A stretch of 64,000 nt of DNA, taken from positions 3,123,339 through 3,187,338 of the forward strand of contig JAJEKV010000025.1 of the NCBI GenBank assembly GCA_021234155.1, written 5' to 3'. Positions 21,561 to 33,629 of this stretch are shown here, piece after piece (the stretch's first letter is position 1; the number at the start of each line of letters is the position of its first letter). The position numbers and the translations under genes are program-made. The notes under the pieces were generated by a model. That model made no database searches and was not told the DNA's origin. It worked only from the letters and a program-made list of their open reading frames with translations. Source of the stretch: Isoetes taiwanensis (Eukaryota > Streptophyta > Lycopodiopsida > Isoetales > Isoetaceae).

Positions 21561-22011
21561 GGAAGAATGCAAGAAAATCGAATTAACAGGGGACCCTAAA
21601 CCCATAGAAATTTTGTTTAGTTGCTTTTTGCTTACCCGACGCATGGCCTCCATTGGAATTACTGCTTGAGCGGGCGAATCAATCACCTGGGAAATCCGAG
21701 AGCACAAATTCGCGGGTTGCTTGGCCGGAGTAGAGAAAGTTGGGGAAGAGAGATTTGGGAAACACAAATTCGAAAGTTAGTTTGTCTACTGGTTATAGAT
21801 TGCAGCGGGTCGCATTCATTACCGCGGGCGGCAAACAGGTAATGATTGTATAAATGGGTACGGGCTAGATGAAGAGACGGGCAGAAAATAGGTGGTACTA
21901 TATAGGTGAAGGGTGGGAAAATAATGTATGAAGGGTGGAAAAAAATGTATTTTGGGTGCTGGTGCTGGGCTCGCGTTTATTTGCTACCCACCAGCATACT
22001 TTTGCCCAATT

Positions 22012-22395
22012 GCAAGAAGCTTGCTCCAAGGTGTGCTAGACCAATCCTATAAGTTGGACCTGCCAGCACACTTGAAGATCCATAGTGTTTTCCAAGTAAG
22101 TCCCCTAAAGAAACACACTCCTAATCCAGAGGAAGTATTGGAGACACCAAAGTTACTGGAAATGATGGACGATCACCTTGAGATTGTTCCAGAGGTTCTT
22201 CTTGTCAGATCCTATAAGAAGACAAGAAGATCTCAATTCTCCAATACCTAGTGAAAGAGACACTTACCAGTGGAAGACGCTACGTGGGCACTACAAATAA
22301 ATTTTGAAAAGCAGTACCCACAACTCATGGAGCAATGCAAAGGTCGACTCGTCACCGAAGTAGTCGACACTGACCCGATAGGGAGTGGAAGGTAG
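22012..22395 (+). pseudogene. pol: Ty3/gypsy integrase C-terminus (pol 3' end)
   Basis: The frame reads SYKLDLPAHLKIHSVFQVSP, then PEEVLETPKLLEMMDDHLEI, the usual end of gypsy integrase. A frameshift near 22235 follows (LQYLV in another frame), then PVEDATWALQINFEKQYPQL, a chromodomain-like end, and a stop at 22393-22395. The rest of pol is missing: the TIR element's right end abuts it at 22008-22011. Left of that element no pol sequence is recognisable. Confidence 0.85.
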
Positions 22396-23111
22396 ATTAA
22401 AAAGTCTACTTCCGTCCCATGGAAGTAGACGACCTTGAGAGATAAGAGGTCATTCAGGCATGCATTGATAGGAAAGCACCTTTGGTCAATGCCTACTACA
22501 GGGAAGACTCTATCCTTCACGCCCAAATACGGGAAGGACTCTATCCTCCACGCCAAAGGCAACTAAAGGTGTAGGCATGAGTGAGCACCCTAGGCATGAT
22601 AGGGCGCTATCTCCACGGCCACGATGGAAGAAACATAATCTTCCTACGCCGGGAGATATGTCTTGCATTCATGTAATTGTATTTAATGGGTGGTTCTTTA
22701 ACAACCAACCCTTATAATAATTAAACGTATTCTAGCGTAGTGTTGGACCTGCAAGCCAATAGGAGAGTCTATGGGAGGAAGGTCACACTGCGAAGACTTG
22801 CAACACATAATTTTGTCATGATGTGTTGTAAGGAAACGATGTGGAACCTTAAGTAGGAAATTTCGGAACTATGTTAATAATAATAATGGTATAAGCTATA
22901 AAACTTTGTGAATAATAATAGATGATAAAGTAAGAGGGTGAAAGACTCCCTTACCATAGTATGATATTAAACAAGGATGTGTTATAGAAATTAAAAACTT
23001 AAATATTACCTTGGGGTAATTGTGTTGTAAAATTATATGCATCAAATGTATTGCAGGGTATGCAGGTTTCCAAGGTGGGGAGACGCGTGATGCTGAGGAC
23101 AGCATCAAGTC
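22396..23111. other. 3' untranslated region of the gypsy element
   Basis: No ORF of note is seen between the end of pol and the polypurine tract. The region is AT-rich in its second half (22860-23040). Confidence 0.55.
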
Positions 23112-23124
23112 AAGGTAGGGAGAA
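23112..23124 (+). other. Polypurine tract
   Basis: The purine-rich aaggtagggagaa ends exactly at the LTR start at 23125. This is the plus-strand primer site and shows the following LTR to be a 3' LTR. Confidence 0.8.
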
Positions 23125-24727
23125 TGTGACGTTCCAGCATAATATACGCTCCAAAAATGTATATTATACTGCCACGTCACATGTACATGTCACGGATGAC
23201 ATGTACTTGCGAGCCGAAGAGGGTTGCACCTAGGGGCCAAGAGTTGCACCTAGGGGGGCAACCTCGAATGTTGTGCATGTTAAATAAACATACACAATTA
23301 ATAACCCCATGGACCCCATTGCCAAATGGCTAAACCCCATTTGGCCAATGTCTAACCTAACCCTAAGGGTTTCTATAAAAGGGGTTCCCCTTAAAACCTA
23401 GACCCTTTCTTCTCTTTGCATTTTAGGGTTTTCATAGAGCTCCTTTCCCTTCTCGCATTTAGGGTTCTCTTGAGCCATTTCGGCTAAGCCAAGACCCCAT
23501 TTCGCATTGTTCGGCTCTGCAAAGCCGTATTTGCACAATAGATCATCGAGTAGCAGCAGTCTTCAGCAGGATCAGAGGCATGGATGCATTCCGAGACTTT
23601 GGAGCAGATCAAGGACCAGGTATCGAGTCATTCCGTTGTGCAAAGCCGCCTTTTGGCTAGGCAATAAGCAGGTTTAGTATGTTAGATCAGCCATAGAAGC
23701 CTTATAGATCCCGAGATCATAAACCCTAACTAAGGAACCTAACTCTGGACGTTTAGGTAGATGGATTAGATGATGTTCTTCATTTCAGTTCTGTGATGAT
23801 GTTGGTATTTCATTCTGTGACCTCCATGTATTGGGAAGGGGGGTAGAGGCCTAAAGCTTGTGTAGCAGATGATCATAGGTAGCCTACTAGCTCCCAATTA
23901 TTGCGGCCTGTGCACAGGAGCCCACTGGGTTGTGGGTTGAGGGGCTAGACCAGCAGAACAATGGGACACTTATCCCAACACAGAATGATCCCTCTGGTGT
24001 GTAAAGCCTACCGGGGATTCCCTGTGGACTAGGCTTAATGGCTTGCCACTGTGTGTGGGCAAGGCATGAGCTCGACACCCGTGGAGTGATGCGTCACTCT
24101 CCATTGGGTTCAAGTCGAATAAGGGCAGTGGCCCTCTAGTCACCTGTGTTGGGCATGGAAGTCCCTGGAGGAGAGGTGACTCTCTTCCTGCCTCATCAGT
24201 GCTAGGGAGATGCAACCCAGTAGTAGCCCTTTTGGCTATGCACCTGGCAGGCTACGGTCCAGTCCCAACACTTTTCAATCCAATCTGCAAAGTGTGCACA
24301 GGAGGGGTGGATGGAGTGGACTACCCTTAGCCATGTTCTTATGCCAGCCAAATCCATGTGCCATGAATTCTGTCTGCAATGTGGAGGCCCAAGCCGGCAG
24401 TCATACACCCTCGAGTCTGAGCCCTGGGTAGGATTTCCTTTTACTGTTAGTGTTCATGTTGATGTTGTTATATTGACGAGGATATGATGTTTCACCCTTC
24501 GAGGTGATTGTATTGTTATAGTATGTCATGTGCTCATGTTTATTCACGCTTCCGCAGATAGGTCGACCCGAAGGGAGACGGGTGAATGACACATCCACTC
24601 TTCCCTTGCTGGCTCATTCCACTGGAAGTGGTGTCAGGTGGATGGCCCCTGCCAGTTTGGCTGTCAGGGGGAATGCTCCGCCTTCTGATACGGTGTGTGC
24701 ACCGTAGAGGAAGTAGGGGACGTCACA
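23125..24727 (+). repeat. 3' LTR (LTR C) of the truncated gypsy element
   Basis: The 1603-bp LTR starts tgtgacgttccag and ends ggacgtcaca. It shares structure and blocks with LTRs A and B (attgcggcctgtgcacagga; gcaaagtgtgcacaggaggg) but is clearly diverged. No direct repeat matches on both sides, because the 5' end of the element is lost. Confidence 0.88.
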
Positions 24728-27642
24728 GCTTGTAGAATTATGACATGGCTGGGATAGTAACAATACCATCAGCTTGCGAGGTGATCTGTGATATATATAT
24801 ATCTTGTAAAGCTAAAATGGATGCAATGGCAATATGTACTGATTTGCATCAGTTGTGAGGCTCAATCCTTAAGGTTTTTCTTTTGTTATGATTCAATCAT
24901 GTTGCTAGATAGTACTAGAAGCAAAACAAAATATTAGGCATAAATTAGAAAGGAACATCTTACTTGCCCATGCCGTCATTGTGTCATTGTTTCTAGGACC
25001 GATGGCATTTGAATGATGAAGTGGCGATCCAGAGTGTAACAGGTGATTTTATCATGTATCACAAAAGAAATAAAGTAACTGTCATAATTGTGTCGACCAT
25101 ATCTAAGAGTGGAAGAGCCAGGAAGTTTGTATTTAATCATGATCCTTGGGTCAAGTTTGTAACTAGGTTTCTTGAAAGAGTGGCATTGAAAGCTGCGTAA
25201 CTCTATGAAATAAGTAATTCATCATGAACGGGCATCTCCTGGAGTCCACTGTCATTGAGATGCTTCTCTATTCCCACTTCCTTCTTGCAGGTATATGTGT
25301 GGCACATGTCTACTGGACGTTATCTACTCAGATCCAGCATTCCTATGCCAAAAGGATCACGCTTTATCTTAATGGGCTATGATTTTCCAAGTTTTGACCA
25401 TGGTCTCATCCTTAGTTGTCTCGATCTTACGGTTCCTTAATTTATTTTGATATAAGAGTATTCAGTACAATTGCATTATCTTCAACTGCATTGTATGCAT
25501 CAGAATGGTTTTGTATGAGAATGGAACCTAGTTTTCATGAGGTCCAAGGACATGAAATTGACTGTAACTGTGCTATAGTTCAATCTGGCAAACTGTTAGG
25601 ATCTGGAGGGTATATTCATTGTTTTAAAGAGGTAATATCCTAGGAGGATGGTCAGAGTTAGATTGACAATTGTGACCCAGTCCCGTAAGCATGTATTTTT
25701 TCTTAAGTTCAATTGCAGTAGTTTGTTTATAGGAATTTTTTTAGAACGAGAAATAATGCAATTTGTGTCATGAAGGAATCCTTTAAATTGTCTTTAACTG
25801 CAGAAAGAAGACCTTATAAAGCTTTATCCCAATCAAGAATCATCCCAAAAGAGAGCATCTAGATGCTGGGAATATTGCCAGTACCGGCATGAATTTTATA
25901 TTGTGCAAGATACAAATTAGACTTCAAATTTCTTGAAAGGTTGTGGCGATGGTAGAGTTCTTTATGCCTTTTCGAAAAAAGGAATTAGATTTTTGAATCA
26001 GATGCAGAGAACAAAGGTTCTGGATCAGGGAAGAGAAGATCAGGGATTAGAGGGTTTCGTAAGCAATGCGCAATGGGGGCTAGGGATTGAGATAGGAGCT
26101 TTTGCAGAAACAGGGTTATCTAGTTTATCTTCTGCAGTATAACAAATTGAATGCCCATTCTTGAGTGAACTGAAAAATGGCTACTCTTGAATCAAGGCAA
26201 GTTCTGCACCAATCTGCCCTCGTTACTATCCTAGGTTGGTTCAACTTCTACCAAAAAGAAGAACAGGGAGAATGGAATCGATCTTGTTGATGATGAAATT
26301 GAAAAGGAACTAAATGATCCGAAGCAAATGATCACTTTTTCTGCCCGTGAGATGGAAGAACCCTTAAAAGGCAGGGACCTCAGACATGTCAAAAATGCTG
26401 TGCTCAAATAGATTCGCTTCTTGGATTTGTGAGTCCTTCATCTTTGCTTCTTCTTCAAGTACTTCTATGGTTGTAACAAAGAGCAGCAACAAACATCCTA
26501 TGACCAATTCTAAATTTCGCAAAATGATTTTTCTAACAGGCACCAGATCCTCTGTCTTACCGAATAGACAAAAGATCCTTGATAATTAGCTTTGGATCCT
26601 ATATTTCTTGGTGCTTATGATGATGAAAACAAGGGTGTAGAAACCCTAGTTCAGTCATATAAACTATTTACAAATAGCAACGTTTCCTTGTTGACAACAA
26701 GCTTGAAATCGCATCTTCTTTTACATGCTTTGTAGATATTAGTCTTGCCATGATGCTAGCAGTTTTGAGAAGGCATGCCCAACACAAAATAAGACCCAAA
26801 ATGACAAAACAGAACCCATGAAAACACACTCTTGGGCTACTGGAGGGCAACCCCTCGTGCGCAGCACCTTGTTTCTCGTAGGTTATTACCTATGTTTCTA
26901 TCACTGATCTCTAGAGTGCATTTTAGAAAGTCTCATATTGCGCAAGTGGGTTTCTTTGTTTTTCTATCATAGTTCCTTTGGATATTGTTCCCCCTTTTTT
27001 CGGGTATATCTTTTTATATTTTGTTGTGATAAAATGTTTTTCTGATCAATCATTTCACTAGTGGTTATGCATTTAGTTTGAGTTGGCTATGCATTGTGAT
27101 ATTTGGTTCCTCACCTTGGATTTGATGAATTATGGCTGCATTTGTCATGCAATTTATCTTAACCATTTCATTTATCGCACATAACTATCTTCATTAGGAT
27201 CGTGCATTTCCATTCAGGTTTGGTTTATATCCATCTAGCATTTCCATTTGTGCTGCTCTCCCTAGCTTCCTCCCATATGTTTTTTAAACTAATTCGATAT
27301 GTTGCACGGTTGTTATCGTTTTTGATACTCGTGTTAGTTGCATTGGTGAAAGTGGTCTGGATGAATTGTTGATTCTAGGAAGGGACTCGCAAAGAATGCA
27401 AAAACCGATGTTTTTTCCTCTCTCAGCAGTTTCCTTGACTCTTTTTTTTTTTTATACTAGGCAGAGGAGAAGCTTCTCCCTGCTTGATTTGACAGTTTGG
27501 CATCTTTTTCCATGTTGGGACATGTTCTTCCCCGATCTTGTCCTCTTTTTGGCCATACTTCAACCTTCGACCTCGATCCCGTTTTGATAAGGAAGCTCTC
27601 TTTTTGTTGGGAGCTTTTGTCTGTTTTCATGCGAGCCCTTAT

Positions 27643-27689
27643 TCGAGAATGCCATCGATCCGAGCCATCGGATCGGTATTCTCGAATGG
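27643..27689. repeat. Short hairpin followed by a CATG-rich run
   Basis: An inverted repeat pairs attcgagaatgccatcgat with the complement of cggatcggtattctcgaat. A gcatgcatgcatgcattgca run follows at about 27708-27731. Its role is unknown. Confidence 0.6.
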
Positions 27690-28355
27690 GTGAGCATGCA
27701 TCTCTTGCATGCATGCATGCATTGCATGCATTTTCTGGGGGCTCTAATTCATTTGGGGATCGCTATTTCTTGCAGATTCTTCATTGACTTCTCATCGGCG
27801 TTTTATCCTCTCTTAGCAGTTTCCCTAACTTCCACCCACCCTCCCTTAATGTGTATATTATTGTAAATGTTGTTTTTTATTGCATGGTACGTGTGACCAG
27901 CCTCTCGCTTTTTTGAGGTTGTTTTTTGTCGTGTGGCACACATGACCAATCCCTCGCTTTTCGAGGTTGTTGTTTTCTTATCTTTGTATTCTAGTTTGTT
28001 GATGTGCAGGTACAGTGGGATGCGCGACTCCATCTTCTTCAGACTTCATGGGTTTCTTTGTGGGAGCATTTTTTTGCAGCCTTACATTGTGTCCAAGCCC
28101 CTTGCCAAGGGCTTATCACTAGGGTTTTCCCTCGAAAACCCGAAAGGGCGGTTTTTTTAATCCCGGCAATAAGCTCTCGGCAGGTACACTTAACCGACAT
28201 CTGTAGAATTTTTTTGCGGTCCAGATGATATAACTGGAAATCCCTGTGTTTTTTCATTGTGGATAGCTTGCAAATGTGCAGCTACTCACTCCCAACCATT
28301 GTAGAATTCTGCTCAGATGAATGAAAAGCCTAGGTAGGCAATGGACAAGGAAAGA

Positions 28356-28404
28356 GATGATGTGAGAAGACGCTGATGTGAGAAGACGCTGATGTGAGAA
28401 GACA
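28356..28404 (+). repeat. Short tandem repeat (about 18 bp, three copies)
   Basis: Three near-identical copies of gatgtgagaagacgct are seen head to tail. Confidence 0.75.
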
Positions 28405-29582
28405 CCGAATTAGAGTTCGATTTCCATATCCTTGTGACTCGTACTTCTATATTATTCATCTTTGCTTTGGGATTCTGGTGGTTGTTTAGTAATAGGAGTA
28501 TTTTCTGACGATATATTGTGAACCTATGCATTTTGATGGTCTCCATGCTCCCATTTTCTTCTATCACGTGCACATAATTGTTATTATTCTGGTTTGGAAG
28601 ATTCTTTTTATCATATTATGTTTCTAGGCTACAATTTATTACCATGATTCGCGTGATTCTCGTTTTTCCATAGTTCTATTGTGTTTTGGATGTTATTATT
28701 GTCATTGCTTTTTGTTGATATGCCACCATTTATTTTATATTCATCTCTTTGGCTAGCATATTTCTCCAGTAGGTTGGGATGTTTAGTTAACATCATGTTT
28801 GACATTCTCGATCATATCCCTTGACCATGTCTATTAATCTGACCTAAAACCTTACCTTGGCCTTATTCTCGATTGTGACCTTATCATCGTTTCATTCGTC
28901 CTAGCTATCGTTTCTTCTTCTTTGACCACATATATCACTCCTCGCCCCATGTAACCAGTCCTTTTCCACTCATGTTGATCTAGAGCTAGAGGAGTTCTAG
29001 ATAGTCTTTTCCGATGCCATAGGTATCTTCTTCTCGTGCACGATACATTCAACCCGATCTTTACAGATGAGTCTATTAGAGATACTAATTCCATGATTAA
29101 TCTCACTTATAACAGAAAAAGATACATGTGACTCTATTCTAGATAGTAATTCCGTGATCATCTGGTGCTACTATGAGAAATTAAAGAAAAGCAGGGCGGT
29201 ATCTCCAAAGATCCTGATACGTCATTTTTTAAGGGTTAAGCCTTTCACTCTCAAAGGCAAGTGAGGTTGTTGATTTTAGCTTTGTGCCGCCCAACTGGGG
29301 TGCTTTTGCCTATCCATGGATTGCAGCTATGGCTATTACTTATCCATGGCTTGAAGAACCTCGATTCGACGAGGCTCTAGCTCAGCTCGCTCGTTCCTTT
29401 CCAGATTTTGCTCTCTGTTTTCATAAATTATGACGGATTTATCATTGATGGTCTTGCTAGCCAACCAGTGCAGGTATGTTCAAAATAAGAAGGCAATCCC
29501 ATAATTTTGTAACTCCAACTCTCTTAATACCTAATCTAGGTAGAAAGATGTATCTGCAGTTCATTTAGATATCAATGTTCAA

Positions 29583-29791
29583 TGGGAAGCCTAGTTCAAT
29601 AGCACTCTTCAAACATATGAGTGCATGAACACAAGGCAATGGTGCAAGTTCAAATCTTGTGTGCTTTCAAATTGACATGCACTGGATGCCAAACAAAATT
29701 CTAGCCAGTAAGGGATCGGGAAAGAGAAATGTTCGCAGCGGCCTTGGCCGCCACGAGAAATTTCTTGTATTAGATAAATAAATAAATAAGC
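29583..29791 (+). mobile_element. tRNA-derived SINE
   Basis: The 5' part has an A-box-like tagttcaatagcac (29592-29605) and a B-box-like agttcaaatcttg (about 29646-29658), as in tRNA-derived plant SINEs. The 3' part has a GC-rich stem-loop (gcagcggccttggccgccac, 29735-29754) and an AT tail (ataaataaataaataag). A second copy of the 3' end is at 62720-62790. The ends are approximate. Confidence 0.65.
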
Positions 29792-31450
29792 CCTTTTGAG
29801 CTCCAACAAATAGCCATGGCGATTCTCTAGAGCTTCATAAGCCTGCACCAAATGCTGACGTTATCTGCGCCCAATGTGGATTAGAAACTCAAGAACAGAA
29901 ACCTAGAGGGATTTTTTTTTGTGGAAACAAAGAGTGATTAATGGAAACTAGTCTAGGTTTCCAATAAAGCTTACTTTAAACGCCAAATAAGGCTTTAAAT
30001 GACTATTTAAGAATGTTGGTTGCTAAAATAAGGCTTTAATTAGTGCTTTAAGAACACTGACTGCTAGAATCCTACCGGATTTGTATGCAACTGATGGAGT
30101 TGCATATATATTCTTCTACCTTGAATTGGAGCTCAAGAACCGGCGCCCAGTGCAAGATCAGCGCCTAGCGGCATTCCATGCCCTTCGATGCTTAATGTAG
30201 CAAGTTTTTCAGTTCTATTCAGTATATTTCATTTATCTAGAAGGATTTGTTTGTTTTAGGAAAAATAGTCGAGCTGAAGGACCATTGTTTATGCTCCAAT
30301 TTTTGTTTGAATTTTAGCTCAAGAGCCATCCTTTCTGCTCCGATTTTTTGGAGTTATTTTGGAGGGAGGTTTTGTGGAAATCGCATTGGCCATATCAATG
30401 TTAAGTACCTGATTCTTTCTTTGACTGGTAGGGCTTACGAGGCTTAGGATTGGTCGCCATCTATTCTTCTTCTATATTTTCTGTGCAAAATTTACCTAAA
30501 GGGATTTGTTTGTTTCAAATCGACAGCTCCATATAAATTATCCGGATTCAATGGAGAAGCAGATCCAGAGATTTGTTTGTTTCAGAAAAAGAAAATTGAC
30601 AGTTCCAACTATCCGGAAAGCAGATCCTCAAAAATCTCTTATAGAAAAAATCGAAACCCAAAATAAACAATGGGTGTTTTTGTATAGATGAACTTGTAAT
30701 TGTACATAAAGTTTATACATCTGTCTTAGTTCTAATGCTTTTGCATTTTGCAGCAGTCTACTCTATCAAGCAAAACCTAGTCTCCAATAAGCAAAACCTA
30801 TTCTTCAATGGCTTCTTTAAGACCCAAATTATACAGCAAATAGATAATGGGTTATCTTCAAAACAAAACTTGCAATTTCGGTCCAGTGTGTCACAAATAC
30901 AATCTAAATCAACCACTGAATAAGTATAATGCAAGCATAGTGAAAATTACAGGTACAAGAATAATGATGCAATTCATGCATTATGAGGCATGGAGGCAAT
31001 GCCATCAGAACTCGCTTTTTTAAATTTTAAGTCTTTCGAACAATTCCTAGCTTTTTTAATTTCATGTGAACAAAATTCCTAGTCCTTTGACTTGTGCTTG
31101 CTATATATTGTAATGCATATAAATATAAACATATATACTTCATACCATTACCTTGCAAATAAGAATATAATACAATTCACATTGTTATACTGATTATTTA
31201 ATTGTATAGCGCAATTTGTTATCAACTAGTCACCTACATATTAAGTGTGCCAAGATACTTAGGTCTTCAACTATTTAGTGTTTAGTGTTAGTCGCTTATT
31301 GCCATAGATATGGCTGAAGAGGACGCACCAGGAGGTAGAGGAGAAAATGTGCCCCTCAGGCATCACATGTTTGCCAATGATGAGTAAGTGCATTAGCCCT
31401 TTCAATTACCTGGACTTCCCCCTCTCTAAAAAAAACACGATCGATGTACT
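29792..31450. other. AT-rich stretch without a recognisable gene
   Basis: Only short ORFs with no coding character occur. Nothing assignable is seen. Confidence 0.5.
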
Positions 31451-31488
31451 TACACTAGCATAGAATATGGAGTATACGCCGTTTACTT

Positions 31489-31794
31489 ATGTCTATTCCA
31501 GGCTTGCCTGCCAATTCACAGGACATGTGGTTTTGTGTGCATGAGGGATGCACTCATACACGGGATTGTGGAGAGGGCTATGAGGGGATGACGCTACAGA
31601 GTGCTCAGGTGCTCCAACGAACATTCCATCGAGATGTGGAATGGGGTCCACCTCGAGGTGCTCATAGGAGACACCTAATGCATGATGAGGATGAGGCATC
31701 TCTGGAGAGGCAGAGATCAAGGGCCCAGATACGTGGCCAGAAGAGATGTAATAGGAGAGAGTACCTATCTAGTCAGCAAGAGGGCATGGTATAG
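31489..31794 (+). other. Isolated 101-codon open frame, unrecognised
   Basis: A frame reads CVHEGCTHTRDCGEGYEGM then a basic stretch. It matches no known family; its opposite strand is also open. It lies just 3' of the Mutator-like relic, so it may be part of that element. Confidence 0.2.
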
Positions 31795-31817
31795 GGCTAG
31801 AGCACAGTCATGACAAG

Positions 31818-33628
31818 CTATAGAGTGGGCAAAAAATGAGAGAACCATGACACCTCTTGAGATTGCAAAGAGATTTCCTCAGGGAAAGGAGCAGACTTCT
31901 CTTGGTAGGCATCAATGAGATCATGTAATTGACTAGTGTATTCCCAGGTATTGATGCAAGTCATCATCGAGATGAGGCATGCAAAGAAATCCTTGTTTGA
32001 CTCGACCCTGAAACCTGAGAAGCTAATCCACGTATTCATTATTCTAGTCAAGATACCAAGATATTTCAACTCCAACGTACCTTTGGGAGAAAGTACTTCA
32101 GCCATGAAAATTTTGCGTGAGACCAATATCCGAGAATATGACATGCAATCTATATATGTAGAATCAATATCATGATCAGAAGCAACACAATGAGCGTAAG
32201 GGATGACTCACCTATGTTTTTCTAGCCAACAATGCGTGTCTTCCCTAACCATATCCTTGATAGCCAAATGCTCTACTTTGTCGAGATCTATAAGGATAGC
32301 TCTTCGTCTAATAGTCCCCATTCGAAACAACATGCAAGGCAGCACCAAGGGCAAGCCTCTCATGATGTTGACTAGCTGCTGTCATACATCGCATATAGAA
32401 AACAGGAATACCCATCCCATTGTGGTTTGGAACATACGCACTATATAATGGACAACCATACATATTTGTCCTCAAAGTTGAATCCATGGTCCATGCCGCA
32501 TTTTGGCTATATCTAACTGCTTGCTCCAACATCCATGGATCTTGGATAACCACAATCCAAGGATGTTTTGCTGCGTCCTCATGGGCAAACGCATAGGACT
32601 GGTTGTAAATTACTCTTTGTAACCCTACCCAACTATCCATTCCACTGTCTACTTCATCCCAATCAGGACCAAATGGTGCCACTTTAATATAGAGGAAACC
32701 ATAACCTTAAGGTCACTCAAACTTGTAGGCAATTCAACAAAACACATCGTTCGATAGTCTATATGAAACAGAAAACTAGCAAAGAGAGAGTAAATGATCG
32801 TACCACTTAGCTGCGATTGATATTCAAGGCATTAAATGTCCTCATGACCTTGCAATCTAGATATGCGAACTTTGCCTCCTCTATGATATATATAGTCAAC
32901 ACATTGCATATCATTTATCCACACTCTACAATGATGACGATACAACCTAACTCTATGTTGTACTTGTTGCAATTCCTCCAAGCGAGCATCAAAGGAGGCA
33001 ATGGGCACATCCTCCTCATAATAAAATACATTTGCAATCCTAGTGGGCACTACATCCTTGATGTTGCATTTGCATGCTGAGATGCATTGCCTAATATAAA
33101 GCTCTGGGATGCCATGGAACTTGGTGCCAACTTGCCATGTATTCTTAATGTTATCCAATGTAGGCGATATTGGAAGATGTCCCAAACCGTCATGAACATG
33201 GGCTCTAACAATGATATTTTTCTAAATATGAACTGGTGGAACATATAGCCATTTTCCAAAGGTCACACGTGTGAGAAAACCAGCCTGTGCATCTATTTGC
33301 AGTTTTTGCTAGAAGGACACCCACCTTGTTACTACTTATATCTGTCGAGACCTTAATGAAGAAGGCGAAGCATTTCAGCAGACGCAATAAGAGGTGGAGG
33401 AAATAGGTCCTTGATCCTCTCAATATTTACATCATCATCACAACCTTCACCTTGTGTGTCTTCAAGCTCTGCATCTAGAGCAATCTCTACAAAAGCAAAG
33501 TCACTCACTGTTTCATCTGAGTCATATACAAAAGAATCAGATGAGCTTGACTTAGCAACATAGCCTTCAAGGTTCTGATCCATATCATAACACGAAGCTT
33601 TCAAAGAATTTGAAGATGGAGGAGACAA
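31818..33628 (-). pseudogene. Mutator-like (MULE) transposase relic
   Basis: Fragments on the minus strand run in order. At 33628-33353 is an acidic segment (DSDETVSDFAFVEIALDAEL). At 33270-32832 is a zinc- and Trp-bearing region (KNTWQVGTKFHGIPELYI, CKCNIKDVVPTRIANVF). At 32682-32308 is WTMDSTLRTNMYGCPLYSAY with GMGIPVFYMRCMT, the MULE catalytic neighbourhood whose first Asp lies in MDST. At about 32300-32190 is LIDLDKVEHLAIKDMV, a likely second catalytic region, ending at a GTGAGT donor. The last piece (32144-31818) reads in another frame. Stops and frame changes between the pieces mark it as dead. Terminal repeats were not found. Confidence 0.68.
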
Positions 33629-33629
33629 C

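Larger units (their letters stand above)
17058..22007. mobile_element. 4.95-kb TIR DNA element carrying captured or cargo genes
   Basis: The ends are inverted repeats: 17058-17080 begins gggtaaaagtatgc, and the complement of 21985-22007 begins gggcaaaagtatgc. They match over 23 bp with one difference. AATT stands on both sides (17054-17057 and 22008-22011). It may be a 4-bp target duplication, but AATT is palindromic, so it could also be part of the inverted repeat. Sub-terminal ttgggtgctggtg blocks occur near both ends. Inside, a rightward gene (17299-18243) converges on a leftward gene set (18458-21653). No transposase motif is recognised, so the superfamily is open; the two-gene convergent layout recalls MuDR or Harbinger elements. 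Confidence 0.75.
24728..29582. other. Intergenic stretch with unassigned coding-like fragments
   Basis: No gene can be assigned. Coding-like fragments are at 24998-25200 (DFIMYHKRNKVTVIIVST), 25289-25440 (YVWHMSTGRYLLRSS) and 26234-26420 (DDEIEKELNDPKQM, AREMEEPLKGRDLRHVKNAV). Each is preceded or followed by splice-like sites, so they could be exon remnants of unknown host genes. The remainder is AT-rich with T runs. Confidence 0.35.

Noticed and set aside
27699-27731. CATG-rich run as RY-type seed promoter
   Set aside because: It is a simple repeat and no gene follows.
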